A DNA stretch of 64,000 nucleotides from the NCBI RefSeq assembly GCF_026212465.1, contig NC_080059.1, positions 13,652,972 through 13,716,971 on the forward strand, in the 5' to 3' direction. The number at the start of each line of letters is the position of its first letter. Positions within the stretch are counted from its first letter, which is position 1. The notes under the pieces were generated by a model. That model was not told the origin of the DNA, did not search any database, and saw only the letters and a program-made list of their open reading frames with translations. The translations under genes and the position numbers were made by a program. The stretch is from Amaranthus tricolor (taxonomy: Eukaryota; Streptophyta; Magnoliopsida; Caryophyllales; Amaranthaceae). Shown piece by piece: positions 10,055-19,663 of the stretch.

Positions 10055-13054
10055 ATGGATGTCGCGGCTACTCAAGAGACTATAGCTAACTCAGACACCA
10101 ACCCTACTAACTTGCCGGAAACTCTTTTGATAGTACCTAGGCGTCTTAATAAAAAGGGGTTACCAATGAATGACTCGGATGAAAGTAGTTCGGTGAGAAT
10201 TACCCCTCATTATGAACCAATAAAAGATGGGGATGAGTCGTCTGTATCCCCTATATACCCTCCGGAGATTATAAAAACTGCTCCTTGGGAAGTGAGCGTT
10301 GCTTTCTTTCCAAATTACTTGCCGCGAATAAATCCTGACCTAGAAGGGTTATTGTAAGTAGATATGGAAAACTTTGAAGGATCAGCCGAGTCTTCTGGAA
10401 GGGAGAGTGCAGCGCCAGTTCCTCCTCCATTCTACATTCCAAACGGCGGGCCCCTAAATTACTTCATTGATTTACAGACCAAAAGAGATCTAGACAACCG
10501 CCGGGAGGCCATCTCTCAAAAATGGGGTTTGAAGGATAATATAAACATTATTACCCCGGGGAATTATGACACCGTTAGGTTTCCTCCCCCACATTGTATA
10601 GCAGTATACTTTCCTTCTTTTGAATTAGGGCTCAGATTTCCTCTTCACCCGTTTTTTAGGGAGGTGTTAGAGTTTTTGAACATTTCAGTGCCCGAGTTAT
10701 ACCCAAACGCCTGGGGTTGTATGGTGGCCTTTTTGATCCTATGCAAAGTTTTGGCCGTGCCACCAACACTCACAGCTTTTAGATACATATTTAGAGCCCG
10801 CCTATGTAATTCGCAATCATACGGCTGTGGCTGGATTACTTTTACACACCGTCGAGGACTGAAGATAGTCCAAGACCTCCCCGATAACCAGAAGGGGTAT
10901 AGGACGAAATTTGCATTTTTGTATAATTCAGAGGGATGGAACATCAAGACCTCTTTTGACATTAAACCCAACCTCACGGGTTTTAATAATGGGATCCCGC
11001 AGTGTTCTTTTAGTGACGCGGTGATCATAGAGTACGCAAAGATGGACGTTCAATTGGGAAGGAAACCAATGAACGTCCAACTTAATTGGATACCTGGTCG
11101 CCCTGAGTTGGAGAACGAGAACCTCCTCTCATCATTCGGCATCAGCTTGGCTATCGATCGGAGTAAGAATGGCCGGGTTTCTTCCTTTTCTTTCCTATGA
11201 TATGTTTAACTGCTTCTAACTCGCGATTTTTACAGGGATAGCCAAGGAGAATCTTCGAGCAAAGAGTCCGGAGCTGATGAAGAAATTCAGCGTTCTAAGA
11301 CTTGCTCAAGGGGCCATACAACGACCCGAGGATAAGCCTCTTCCCCTTCCTCCGAAGGTATAACTTCACAAAATTCTTCGTTATGAAAGATCCCTGTTGA
11401 TTCTTCCTAACTTTTTCTTTTGTAGGACTCGGCGACTGTAGAGAAGGGTCTGGAGGACGTGCCCTCAGAGCAAGAGGCTCTCCGACTTCTCGAAGAGAGA
11501 AAACAAGTTCACATCCCCGATGAATCTGAGAGGGTGATTCCTCCACAGACAAGGGGGGTGAAAAAGAGTGGGAAGAAGAAGAGGAAGCGGGATTCTTCTT
11601 CCCGCAAGGAGAGCTCGGCCAAGCAGCCCTCTGTGGGTACGATCCCTACGGCCGTACCTCTCCGCATAGGGTCGGTTGAGGAGGAGGCGTCTCCCCCTTC
11701 GGACTCTCTACGGCCAGCTTCAAACAAGGGGAAGGAGAAGGTGGGGGAGTCTTCCGCGGCTCCCTCATCACAATTCGCGGAGGTTTATCGTCGTCGGGAA
11801 GTTTTCCCTTTTCGACACGAGACACCCTTTCCGGAGTTGGGGCATAAGGGCTTAGTTGTTCGTTTTAACAGGGCGACGTCCAACTTAATCAGCAAGGTGG
11901 ACGTCGACCTACTAGAATCCATGCCCCCCCGTGACAGGGTGCGTCAGGCACAAGCTTCGGCGGCAGAGGTAATGACTTTTTTATGCTTAGTAGTGTTATT
12001 ACTTGGTTTCCGGATTTCATTGATTGTCGTTTCTTTGCAGGCGTTCATACGGTTGGCTTTTGAGCTCGACGCAAACCGTCAAAGTGCCGCGGACCAGGAA
12101 ACCATTGCCGCCCTTACCTCCCGCTGTGAGGAGCTGAATGACGAGTTATCAAAATTGCGGGAGGACCTGCCGGGCCTAAAAGAGAAACTGGCCAAGTGTT
12201 CTGAGCTGAAAGAGCGCTTGGTCAGGACCGAACAATGGCGGGAAAGGGCAAGGAAGCAGCTGGACCAGACCATCGAGAACTTAGATGCTGCTTCCACCTG
12301 GTCTGCGAGCCTCGGCCATGAAGTCGGCTTGCTGATGGATACCCATGCCAAGCTCGTTCATCAGAACCAGCAACTTATGCAGCAAGTATCGACTGATTCA
12401 GCCCACTTCAAGATGATTCTATCCGCGGCTAAGGTGTATAAATTGTGTTTAACCAGGAAGGCCCGGATGGCTCGAGATTGGCTTCTTTCGGATGAGCCGG
12501 AAGCGTCGAAGTTCCTTGGAGATCTGACGGCGGAGATGGTGAGAGCCGGAACCCTGATTAGCGACGAAAAGTATCGTTTGGCTGCCGCAGAGTTGGGCAT
12601 GGACTTTACATCTCTTCAGCAAACTGCTGATCAGAAGGGAAGTGAAGCCTTGTCCAACCTTGCTCCTGTCTTGGACGGGGAGTCGGCGGTACTGGTCGAC
12701 GCTGCTTGGGATGCGGATGAAAGGAGAGCCTGGTCCGAAAGGATGAATGCTGAGGCTGAGAGGGAGGCTCTATGCCTAGACTTGGATCAGCTGGCTCTCT
12801 CTTCTCCTCCGGCGTCAGATGTCCCGGAAAACTTGACGCTCTCCAACCTGGAGGTTTTGTGCCTTGATTTATCGAATCTTATTATTGACGAAGGTAGGAA
12901 CCTCCAGGGCTTGTCGCGAGAGCTGTCCGAGATCGGGGTGTAGCCGTTTAACGTTGAAGATTATGTAAGCTTCACCCCCAGTCTTGAAGAGGGAAGGATC
13001 GAGCCTCCTCTGCCGCCGGATCAAGACGTCGAGGCTTTTTTGGCGGATGTATAA
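10055..13054 (+). CDS. Antisense spliced gene of the Gypsy element (plant transposon protein, coiled coil)
   Basis: Proposed exons: 10055-11162, 11236-11357, 11426-11968 and 12041-13054. The introns have GT-AG ends (donors GTAAGA, GTATAA, GTAATG; acceptors TTTTTACAG, TTTTGTAG, CTTTGCAG) and phases that keep one frame; the last is 72 bp and in frame. The N-terminal third (about 10420-11150) resembles the putative gypsy-type transposon domain (PF04195-like: PLHPFFREVLEFLNISVPEL, LNPNAWG-type and GWITFTHR motifs). The C-terminal half is a Glu/Lys/Arg-rich coiled coil (LTSRCEELNDELSKL, ELKERLVRTEQWRERA). Two in-frame stops interrupt it: TAA at 10355 and TAG at 12941. The latter is followed by 36 more codons that look genuine (SLEEGRIEPPLPPDQD). 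The TAA overlaps a perfect GTAAGT donor, so it might be intronic. Such additional ORFs are known in Tat/Retand elements; the function is unknown. Confidence 0.7.
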
Positions 13055-13297
13055 TCTTGCAATTTTGTAATTTTGATTTTTGCAAACATTCAACTCTGTA
13101 TTTTGAATATTTTGATGTATATATCCCTGATTATGGAGTTTATTCGTGGTAACCATGCTTTTATTCGTTGAGCCGTGGCTTCTCTCTTCTGAGGCTGCGG
13201 AATAATACTTAGAGGACGTGATTTTTCGATGTCACGCGCAGACGTCATCAAGGAAATTTGTACTTAGAATATTTTCAGCCTTTAGACCCCAGTAAGG

Positions 13298-13870
13298 GGG
13301 TCCGACTTGTAGATGTCCCGGTTGCGGGTTACCTTAGTGGGAGACCTGGGATTTTCTTTTGAACTCAGGGACCCCAAACTGGGGGTCCGACTTATCGATG
13401 TCTCGGTTGGGAAAAATCATTTGGAATATTTTGAACTTTAGGGACCCCAAACTGGGGGTCCGACTCATCGATGTCCCGGTTGGGTAGCATCATTGTAAAA
13501 AACTTAGAATATTTTGAACTCTAGGGACCCCAAACTGGGGGTCCGACTTATCGATGTCCCGGTTGGGAAACATCATTGTGAAAAACTTAGAATGTTTTGA
13601 ACTCTAGGGACCCCAAACTGGGGGTCCGACTTATCGATGTCCCGGTTGGGAAACATCACTGAAAAACTTAGAATGTTTTGAACTCTAGGGACCCCAAACT
13701 GGGGGTCCGACTTATCGATGCTACGAACAGATGGTGAATGCTTCAACTGATTTTTGGTCTTGGAACCCTATTCTAAGGGTCCGAATTATAGATATCACAA
13801 GTTCGTTAGTGACTTAGAATAATTTGATAATGGGACCTCTCTCAAGGGGTCCGACTTATGGATATTACTG
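13298..13870 (+). repeat. 82-bp tandem repeats with GGACCCC...GGGGTCC hairpin, downstream of the antisense gene
   Basis: The motif GGGGGTCCGACTTATCGATG recurs at about 13298, 13381, 13454, 13537, 13619 and 13701, with degenerate copies near 13777 and 13846. The middle units are about 82 bp long and nearly identical, including GGTTGGGAAACATCA and ACTTAGAATGTTTTGAAC. Each has the palindrome GGACCCCAAACTGGGGGTCC. The core is shared with the array at 8606-9640 on the other side of the antisense gene. Confidence 0.9.
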
Positions 13871-14088
13871 ATTTAATAAGATTTGCAATAGATTTTTACC
13901 AAATAAATGCGAACATAGGAGCCGGATAATCTGAAAATGAAACTTCTGTTATAAAGGATTGATAAGAATACAAATGACGATGACAAGTGAATTCGAATGA
14001 CAACGCAACTATGTTGCGAAATGAAGGTAGTCGCGGATTGATGTTGCTAACACTGATACTAGTAACTGATTGCCCCTTGCAAATTTTA

Positions 14089-15090
14089 TTAAATGAAGAA
14101 TTTCTTTAAGTGGTCTCCATTCCATGGACGGGGTAGTTTTTTCCCTTTCATGTCTTCTAGTTCGAAAGTTCCTGGTTTGACGATGTGGGTGACTCTGAAA
14201 GGTCCGTCCCAGTTGGCCCCTAACTTTCCTTTCTCCACGATCTTTCCCGTAGCTTCTACTTTTCGGAGGACTAAATCACCAATTTGAATACGTCTGGTTT
14301 TGACATGACGGTTAAAGCTACGGATCATCTTTTGTTTTTGTGCTATTGATCTCAGCATTGCGTTTCCTCTTGTCTCTGGCAGCAGATCTAAGTTTACTCT
14401 TTTTCCTTCCTCATTTTCGTCGTGTGAGTAGTAGGTGACCCTTGTAGAGGGTACGCCTATTTCGACTGGGAGCACGGCTTCATATCCGTATACTAAAGAG
14501 AAAGGTGTATGCCCCGTTGCGTCCTTGATGGTCGTTCGACTTGCCCATAAGACGCCTGGTAGTTCTTCATCCCAATTACCTTTGACCCCCTCTATCTTCT
14601 TCTTAATGCCATTCAGGATCTCTTTGTTTGCGGATTCTACTTGACCATTAGTTTGCGGCCTGGACACTGAACTGAATCTGATTTGGATGTTAAACTTGTT
14701 GCAGTACTCGATGGTGTTCTTGCTGACGAACTGCCTTCCATTATCTGTTATGATCACCCGGGGGATGCCGTACCTTGTGATGATATTCCTCCATATAAAC
14801 TGACAGACTTGTTTGTCCGTGATTGAACTAAGGGCTTCCGCTTCCACATATTTTGTGAAATAATCAATGGCCACAATGATGAATTTGCGTTGCCCTTTTG
14901 CCGGAGGGAAGGGGCCAAGGAGGTCCATGCCCCATTTGTCGAAAGGCAGGACGGCTTGCATGGCGGTCAAGTAATTAGATGGCTTCCTTCCTACCTTTGA
15001 GTGGTACTGACATTCAGGACATCTTTTGATCAAATACTCCGCCTTCTCGGAGTGAGGGCCAATAATATCCACTTCTAAGGACTTTCCCAA
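14089..15090 (-). CDS. Integrase part of pol (frameshifted from RT)
   Basis: The reading frame carries the second half of the zinc-binding HHCC module (CPECQ, about residue 24-28), then the integrase core with all three acidic positions: WGMDLLGPF, VIITDNGRQF and the E in NGQVESANKEIL. A C-terminal part with LVLRKVE and GANWDGPFRV (GPY/F-like) follows, and the frame ends in GDHLKKFFI. The first histidines of the zinc module (IHERGCGIHQG) lie in the upstream ORF ending at 15014, so a one-base indel near 15060-15080 breaks pol between the two halves of this motif. The first 15 or so residues of the ORF before EKAEYLIKRC are out of frame and not genuine. Integrase inserts retroelement cDNA into the chromosome. 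Confidence 0.85.
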   Translation of the reverse strand: MGKSLEVDIIGPHSEKAEYLIKRCPECQYHSKVGRKPSNYLTAMQAVLPFDKWGMDLLGPFPPAKGQRKFIIVAIDYFTKYVEAEALSSITDKQVCQFIWRNIITRYGIPRVIITDNGRQFVSKNTIEYCNKFNIQIRFSSVSRPQTNGQVESANKEILNGIKKKIEGVKGNWDEELPGVLWASRTTIKDATGHTPFSLVYGYEAVLPVEIGVPSTRVTYYSHDENEEGKRVNLDLLPETRGNAMLRSIAQKQKMIRSFNRHVKTRRIQIGDLVLRKVEATGKIVEKGKLGANWDGPFRVTHIVKPGTFELEDMKGKKLPRPWNGDHLKKFFI

Positions 15091-17134
15091 TGACAGTCCG
15101 TACTCCTTGGTGTATACCGCATCCCCTTTCGTGTATTTCGCGGAGGATATAGTTTCCTTCTTCAGGGGATACGCATTTCAGGAGGGGGTGTGTATATGAC
15201 TTCTTGTAGAGCGTTCCTTCGTGGAGTTCGAACCATCTGGCTTTCTTCCGGAGCATTTTGGCCTGACATTCATCTTGGGGAAGCGTCTGACTCCGCAAAT
15301 ATTCGATGCATGGCTCCATCCATGTTTCTGATCTGTCGATGGTATCGACCATGAAGTTGATGCTGGGGTTAGGAAGCACTTCCCAGATTATATCTCGAGC
15401 CGCGGATGTTTCTGCTGAGCTGGCAAGCTTGGCCAAGGAATCAGCTTGGGCGTTCTGGGATCTTGGAATGTGCTCTAACGTGAACTTGTCGAATTTTTGA
15501 ACCAATTCCCTTACTTGCTGCAGGTACATTTTCATGCTGTCATCTTTAGCTTCGAACTCCCCGTTCACTTGTCCAACAATCAATTGGGAGTCGGAGAAGG
15601 CGGACAATTTTTTGGCTCCCGTTTCGTAGCAAATTCTCAGTCCCATCAATAATGCTTCATATTCGGCTTCGTTGTTGGATGCTGCGAACTCGAACCTGAC
15701 CGCCCTTTCCATACGGACCCCGGCGGAAGACACAATGAGGAGTCCAGCCCCACTTGCTGATTGGGTAGAGGACCCATCTACATACAACTCCCATTCCTGA
15801 TTGGGTTCAGGATGATAGGGGAGAGTGCTTTCAGCAATGAAGTCAGCCAGAGCTTGGGCTTTGATTGCCGTTCGAGGCTCATATTCGATGCCGAAATCCG
15901 CCAGCTGGTTTGCCCAATCTGTGACGCGGCTTGACTTGTTTTTCCCTTCCAGAATCTTTTTCAAAGGTTGATCAGTCCGAACGATGATCTGGTGGGATTG
16001 AAAGTAGGGCTTCAATTTCCGGCTTGCCATGACGATTGCGAATATGACTTTTTCGACTTCACCGTAGTTTCCCTCCGAGCCACGGAATGCATGACTTATG
16101 TAGTATATAGGAAGCTGTTTCTTTTCTCTTTCCGCGACTAGTACTCCGGATAACGAATATTCGGAGACAGAGACATATAGGACTAGTTTCTCCCCTTTGA
16201 TGGGCGAAACTAGTTTTGGCAAGGTGGACAGGTGCTCTTTAAGTTGGCGGAAGGACTCTTCTGCTTCTGCTGTCCACTCGAACTTCTGTTGTTTTATTGT
16301 TTTAAAGAAGGGTAAACATTTATCCGCGGACTTGGAAAGAAATCTTCCAAGAGCAGCCAGGCACCCCGTGAGCTTTTGTACTTCTTTTACTGAGGTGGGA
16401 GATCTTATGTTTTGTATAGCCCGGATTTTATCGGGATTTGCCTCAATGCCTCGCTCGTCTACCAGGAAGCCCAGGCATTTCCCTCCGGTAACTCCAAACA
16501 CACACTTGTCAGGATTGAGTTTCATTTGGTGCTTTCGAAGGGTAAGGAACGTCTCTCGTAAGTCTGCGGCGTGCTGACTTGCTTGTTTGCTCTTTGTGAT
16601 CATGTCATCTACATATACTTCTAAATTCCGTCCAATCTGGGATTGGAAGACCTTGTTGACCATCCTTTGATAAGTTGCCCCCGCGTTTTTTAATCCGAAG
16701 GGCATAACCTTGTAGCAATAGACTCCCATGCTGGTAATGAAGGCCGTGTGAGGTTGGTCTTCAATTGCCAACGGAATCTGATGATAGCCGGCATTGGCAT
16801 CCATGAAGCTTAATAATGCATGGCCTGCTGTAGAATCCACCAGACGATCTATCTTTGGAAGTGGGTAATCGTCTTTAGGGCACGCCTTATTCAGGTCCGT
16901 GAAGTCGACGCACATCCTCCACTTGCCATTCGGTTTTTTCACCAGGACAACGTTGGATAGCCACTCAGAATACTTGCATTCTTTAATAAATCCGGCTCTC
17001 AACAACTTCTCGACTTCCTCCTTGGCGGCCTCAGTCCGCTCTCTTCCTTGATGTCGTAGCTTTTGTTTTATGGGTTTATAGCCTGGTTTGATGTCAAGTT
17101 TATGACACGCGACACTGGTAGGGATGCCAGGCAT
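15014..17134 (-). CDS. Reverse transcriptase - RNase H - archaeal-type RNase H
   Basis: The 706-residue frame starts with MPGIPTSVACHKL, directly after an in-frame TAA that ends gag-protease. RT motifs: WRMCVDFTDLNKACPKD, DANAGYHQIP, GLKNAGATYQRMV and the catalytic YVDDM (about residue 177). The first RNase H follows (YYISHAFRGSEGNYGEVEK, RTDQPLKKIL). A second, archaeal-type RNase H comes next (ELYVDGSSTQSASGAG, NNEAEYEALLMGLR, SDSQLIVGQVNGE, NAQADSLAKLAS). The dual RNase H is a hallmark of the Tat lineage. The frame ends shortly after GYYWPSLREG because of a frameshift before the integrase core. The protein copies genomic RNA into DNA in cytoplasmic particles. Catalytic residues look intact. 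Confidence 0.9.
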   Translation of the reverse strand: MPGIPTSVACHKLDIKPGYKPIKQKLRHQGRERTEAAKEEVEKLLRAGFIKECKYSEWLSNVVLVKKPNGKWRMCVDFTDLNKACPKDDYPLPKIDRLVDSTAGHALLSFMDANAGYHQIPLAIEDQPHTAFITSMGVYCYKVMPFGLKNAGATYQRMVNKVFQSQIGRNLEVYVDDMITKSKQASQHAADLRETFLTLRKHQMKLNPDKCVFGVTGGKCLGFLVDERGIEANPDKIRAIQNIRSPTSVKEVQKLTGCLAALGRFLSKSADKCLPFFKTIKQQKFEWTAEAEESFRQLKEHLSTLPKLVSPIKGEKLVLYVSVSEYSLSGVLVAEREKKQLPIYYISHAFRGSEGNYGEVEKVIFAIVMASRKLKPYFQSHQIIVRTDQPLKKILEGKNKSSRVTDWANQLADFGIEYEPRTAIKAQALADFIAESTLPYHPEPNQEWELYVDGSSTQSASGAGLLIVSSAGVRMERAVRFEFAASNNEAEYEALLMGLRICYETGAKKLSAFSDSQLIVGQVNGEFEAKDDSMKMYLQQVRELVQKFDKFTLEHIPRSQNAQADSLAKLASSAETSAARDIIWEVLPNPSINFMVDTIDRSETWMEPCIEYLRSQTLPQDECQAKMLRKKARWFELHEGTLYKKSYTHPLLKCVSPEEGNYILREIHERGCGIHQGVRTVIGKVLRSGYYWPSLREGGVFDQKMS

Positions 17135-19627
17135 TTATTCCGTGCAAAAAGCAAAGACGTCGCGGAACTCAGCAATGGTGGCCACTATGTCCTGTTTGAC
17201 CGTGCTTGGAAGATCTTTCCCTACCTTGATCTGTTTCCCCTCGAACATGTCTACTTCCTCGTATCGTTCTATGGGGCGAGGCCTTTCATGCGTGCTGAGA
17301 TTTTCCATGTACACGCTCATGACAGCTGGGACATTTTCTTCCCTTTTTCTTTTTGCTCGTGTCTCAGAGGACCCACGCTTCAAAGTGTTGACGAGGCATT
17401 GGCGAGCCGTCACTTGGTCTCCCTTGAGAATGCCAACTTTTCCATTATCTGTCTCGAACTGCAGCAAGAGTTGATGGGGAAAGATTGCAGCCTTGATCTT
17501 ATTAATGAGTGGGAGCCCCATGATAGCATTGTAGGGGAAGTTGAGATCTACCACTGTGAACCGTATGGGCATGGTCCGGCTTTCACTTCTTTCCCCTACC
17601 CGTACGGGGAGAATGATCGTGCCCAACGGAATGACCTGACTCCCTCCAAACCCAATCAGTGGTTTGTCTAGGGGTTGTAAGTGCTTTTCCTCGAACTTCA
17701 TTTTTCTTAAGCACTCCATTGTAATAAGATCAGCCGTGCTTCCCGTATCTACCAGCACCCGTCTGACTTTCATTTGCCCAATTTTGAGAGAGACCACCAG
17801 GGGATCGGTATGGGGTTGTTGCAGCGGTTGGGAGGTCGTGGCATCGAATTTCATGACCGGTCCCTTAGATGCGGCCATGGGAGGTCCTTTCAGCAAAGTG
17901 TGGACGCTGTTTTTTGCCGCGCGGATAGTGGGATATTCCTCGGTGTATCCCCCAAAAATCATGTTGATCGTTCCTTGAGTGTCGGAACTTTCGCGTCTGG
18001 CTTCGTTCGGCTTGGGGGATCGGCGAATCTGTTGCCATGGCCTCCTTTCCCCTTCTCTTCCAGCATCATAATCTCTCCTGTTGAGGAACCTGGACAGTTT
18101 TCCCTCGTTAGCCAACTGATGCAAGATGCGCTTTAGTTCGCGACATTGTGCCAGAGTATGGCCGTGCTCTTTGTGATAATCACACCACAGATTATAGTTG
18201 CGCCTATCAGAGGGGGTGGTGACTGGAGGTGGAGCTGGCAATTGATCTCGAACAGCGAAGAAAATGTCCCTCCTGTTTCGATTGAATAAGGGGTCGTTTC
18301 CTCCATCTCCCAGATTCCGCGTCCTAGTTTCTCCTTCTGTAACGTATACGGGTCGAGCTCGTGGAGGTCCCATATCAGACGGCGGCGTAGGACGACGCGG
18401 CATGTAATTCTTCTCTCTCCTCGAAGAATGCTCCTCCCTGCTTCGTGAGGATTGATGGAGGGGCCCGACATCTTTTTTCTCAAATTTTCGCCTTTTCGGA
18501 TCATGTGCTTGACATATCTCTGACGCCGTGACATAACTTTGGCATTGTTTCATGGCCTCTGCATACGTCTTTACTTGACTTTCAACCAACTGGAACTTCA
18601 GCCGTTGGGCCTTCATTCCGTTGATTAGGGCGTTCAGGGCAACCGACTCCTCCAAATCAGTCACTTCCAGCACTGCCTCATAGAACTTCTTAAGATATGA
18701 GGATATGGACTCTCCTTCCAATTGAGTGACACTAAGCAGGTGGAAGTTTGATTTCTCCTGCCTTCTTGAGGCTATAAAGTGGCCCAAGAACTTGCCCTCT
18801 AGTTGGGCGAAGTTGTGGATGCTTCCTCCGGGAAGGGAGGTGTACCATGTCAAAGCTACTCCTGTAAGAGTAGTTGAAAAGAACTTACACCATAAGGATG
18901 AGTTGGTGGTGTACAACAACATAAGATTCTTATACGCCGTCAAATGCTCCTGCGGACATGACGTGCCATCGAAAGCAGCCATGTTTGGTACCTTTATTTT
19001 CCCGGGATTGGGAGTATTCAGTATCTCTCTGGCCAGGGGAGAGACTAATGATATGGGATCTTCGGGAAGGACACTCTTGTCGTCCTCATTCCGCGGTATG
19101 GAGGTGGGAGTGAGGGGACGGCTAGACCCGGCGAGTTGTGCCTTCTTCCTTTCCTCCCTTCTTTTATCTACCAGGGATTGGACGCTCTCAGACGTCTTTC
19201 GCTTTTTGCTCTCTATGAAGGTTCGGGCATCTGGAGCGGCGGTTTTGGATTCGCCATTTCGTGTATCTGTCTTGCTATGGTGCGGGTAAGTTTTGGACCT
19301 TTCCCGCCTATTTTTATTGCGTCTACTGGAATGGGAAGTCCTCGAGTTCCCGTCTTGAGATTCATGAGATTTTGGTATCTCTTGACGGGGTTCGATTCGT
19401 TCCTCTAAGTTCTTTATTTGGTTCGCCATGTCTTCCAGTACCCGTTGTTGAGTAGGGGTATTGTTTATGACGGCGCGGAGTTGTTCAGAGAATGCGGCCG
19501 TGAGATTTCGCGCTAGCATGTCCAGATCACGGCGAGTCACGGCTTGATTATTAGCGTGACCCGCTGAAGTGTCTGTGTCTGTGCTATGCACGGTGGCGGT
19601 TTGAGTCGGGTTCTTCTTGGGAGCCAT
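17135..19627 (-). CDS. Gag and aspartic protease of the Gypsy element
   Basis: The start chosen is ATG at 19627 (MAPKKNPTQTATVHST), just inside the primer-binding site; the frame is open further, into the LTR, but that part is untranslated leader. About 830 residues. A charged N terminus with KKRKTSESVQ precedes the retrotransposon gag domain (WCKFFSTTLTGVALTWYTSL, about residues 250-350). A Cys/His knuckle-like motif (CDYHKEHGHTLAQC) follows, and then the protease with the active-site triad VDTGSTADLIT and GLPLINKIKA. It ends FAFCTE-TAA, immediately followed in the same frame by MPGI of RT. Relatives read through here with an acidic residue at the stop position, so one base change would explain it. 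Gag forms the virus-like particle, and the protease matures it. Confidence 0.9.
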   Translation of the reverse strand: MAPKKNPTQTATVHSTDTDTSAGHANNQAVTRRDLDMLARNLTAAFSEQLRAVINNTPTQQRVLEDMANQIKNLEERIEPRQEIPKSHESQDGNSRTSHSSRRNKNRRERSKTYPHHSKTDTRNGESKTAAPDARTFIESKKRKTSESVQSLVDKRREERKKAQLAGSSRPLTPTSIPRNEDDKSVLPEDPISLVSPLAREILNTPNPGKIKVPNMAAFDGTSCPQEHLTAYKNLMLLYTTNSSLWCKFFSTTLTGVALTWYTSLPGGSIHNFAQLEGKFLGHFIASRRQEKSNFHLLSVTQLEGESISSYLKKFYEAVLEVTDLEESVALNALINGMKAQRLKFQLVESQVKTYAEAMKQCQSYVTASEICQAHDPKRRKFEKKDVGPLHQSSRSREEHSSRREKNYMPRRPTPPSDMGPPRARPVYVTEGETRTRNLGDGGNDPLFNRNRRDIFFAVRDQLPAPPPVTTPSDRRNYNLWCDYHKEHGHTLAQCRELKRILHQLANEGKLSRFLNRRDYDAGREGERRPWQQIRRSPKPNEARRESSDTQGTINMIFGGYTEEYPTIRAAKNSVHTLLKGPPMAASKGPVMKFDATTSQPLQQPHTDPLVVSLKIGQMKVRRVLVDTGSTADLITMECLRKMKFEEKHLQPLDKPLIGFGGSQVIPLGTIILPVRVGERSESRTMPIRFTVVDLNFPYNAIMGLPLINKIKAAIFPHQLLLQFETDNGKVGILKGDQVTARQCLVNTLKRGSSETRAKRKREENVPAVMSVYMENLSTHERPRPIERYEEVDMFEGKQIKVGKDLPSTVKQDIVATIAEFRDVFAFCTE

Positions 19628-19642
19628 GACTTTTTGTATAGC

Positions 19643-19660
19643 TCCCCACAGACGGCGCCA
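19643..19660 (-). other. Primer-binding site
   Basis: On the minus strand TGGCGCCGTCTGTGGGGA begins three bases after the end of the 5' LTR. TGGCGCC starts are common in plant Gypsy elements; tRNA-Asp is a possible primer, but I cannot confirm which tRNA. Confidence 0.7.
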
Positions 19661-19663
19661 AAC

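Noticed and set aside
17063..19455. Long plus-strand ORFs opposite gag (202, 187, 120 and 116 residues)
   Set aside because: They are antisense shadows of the minus-strand gag-protease frame, which has clear domains; no motifs of their own.
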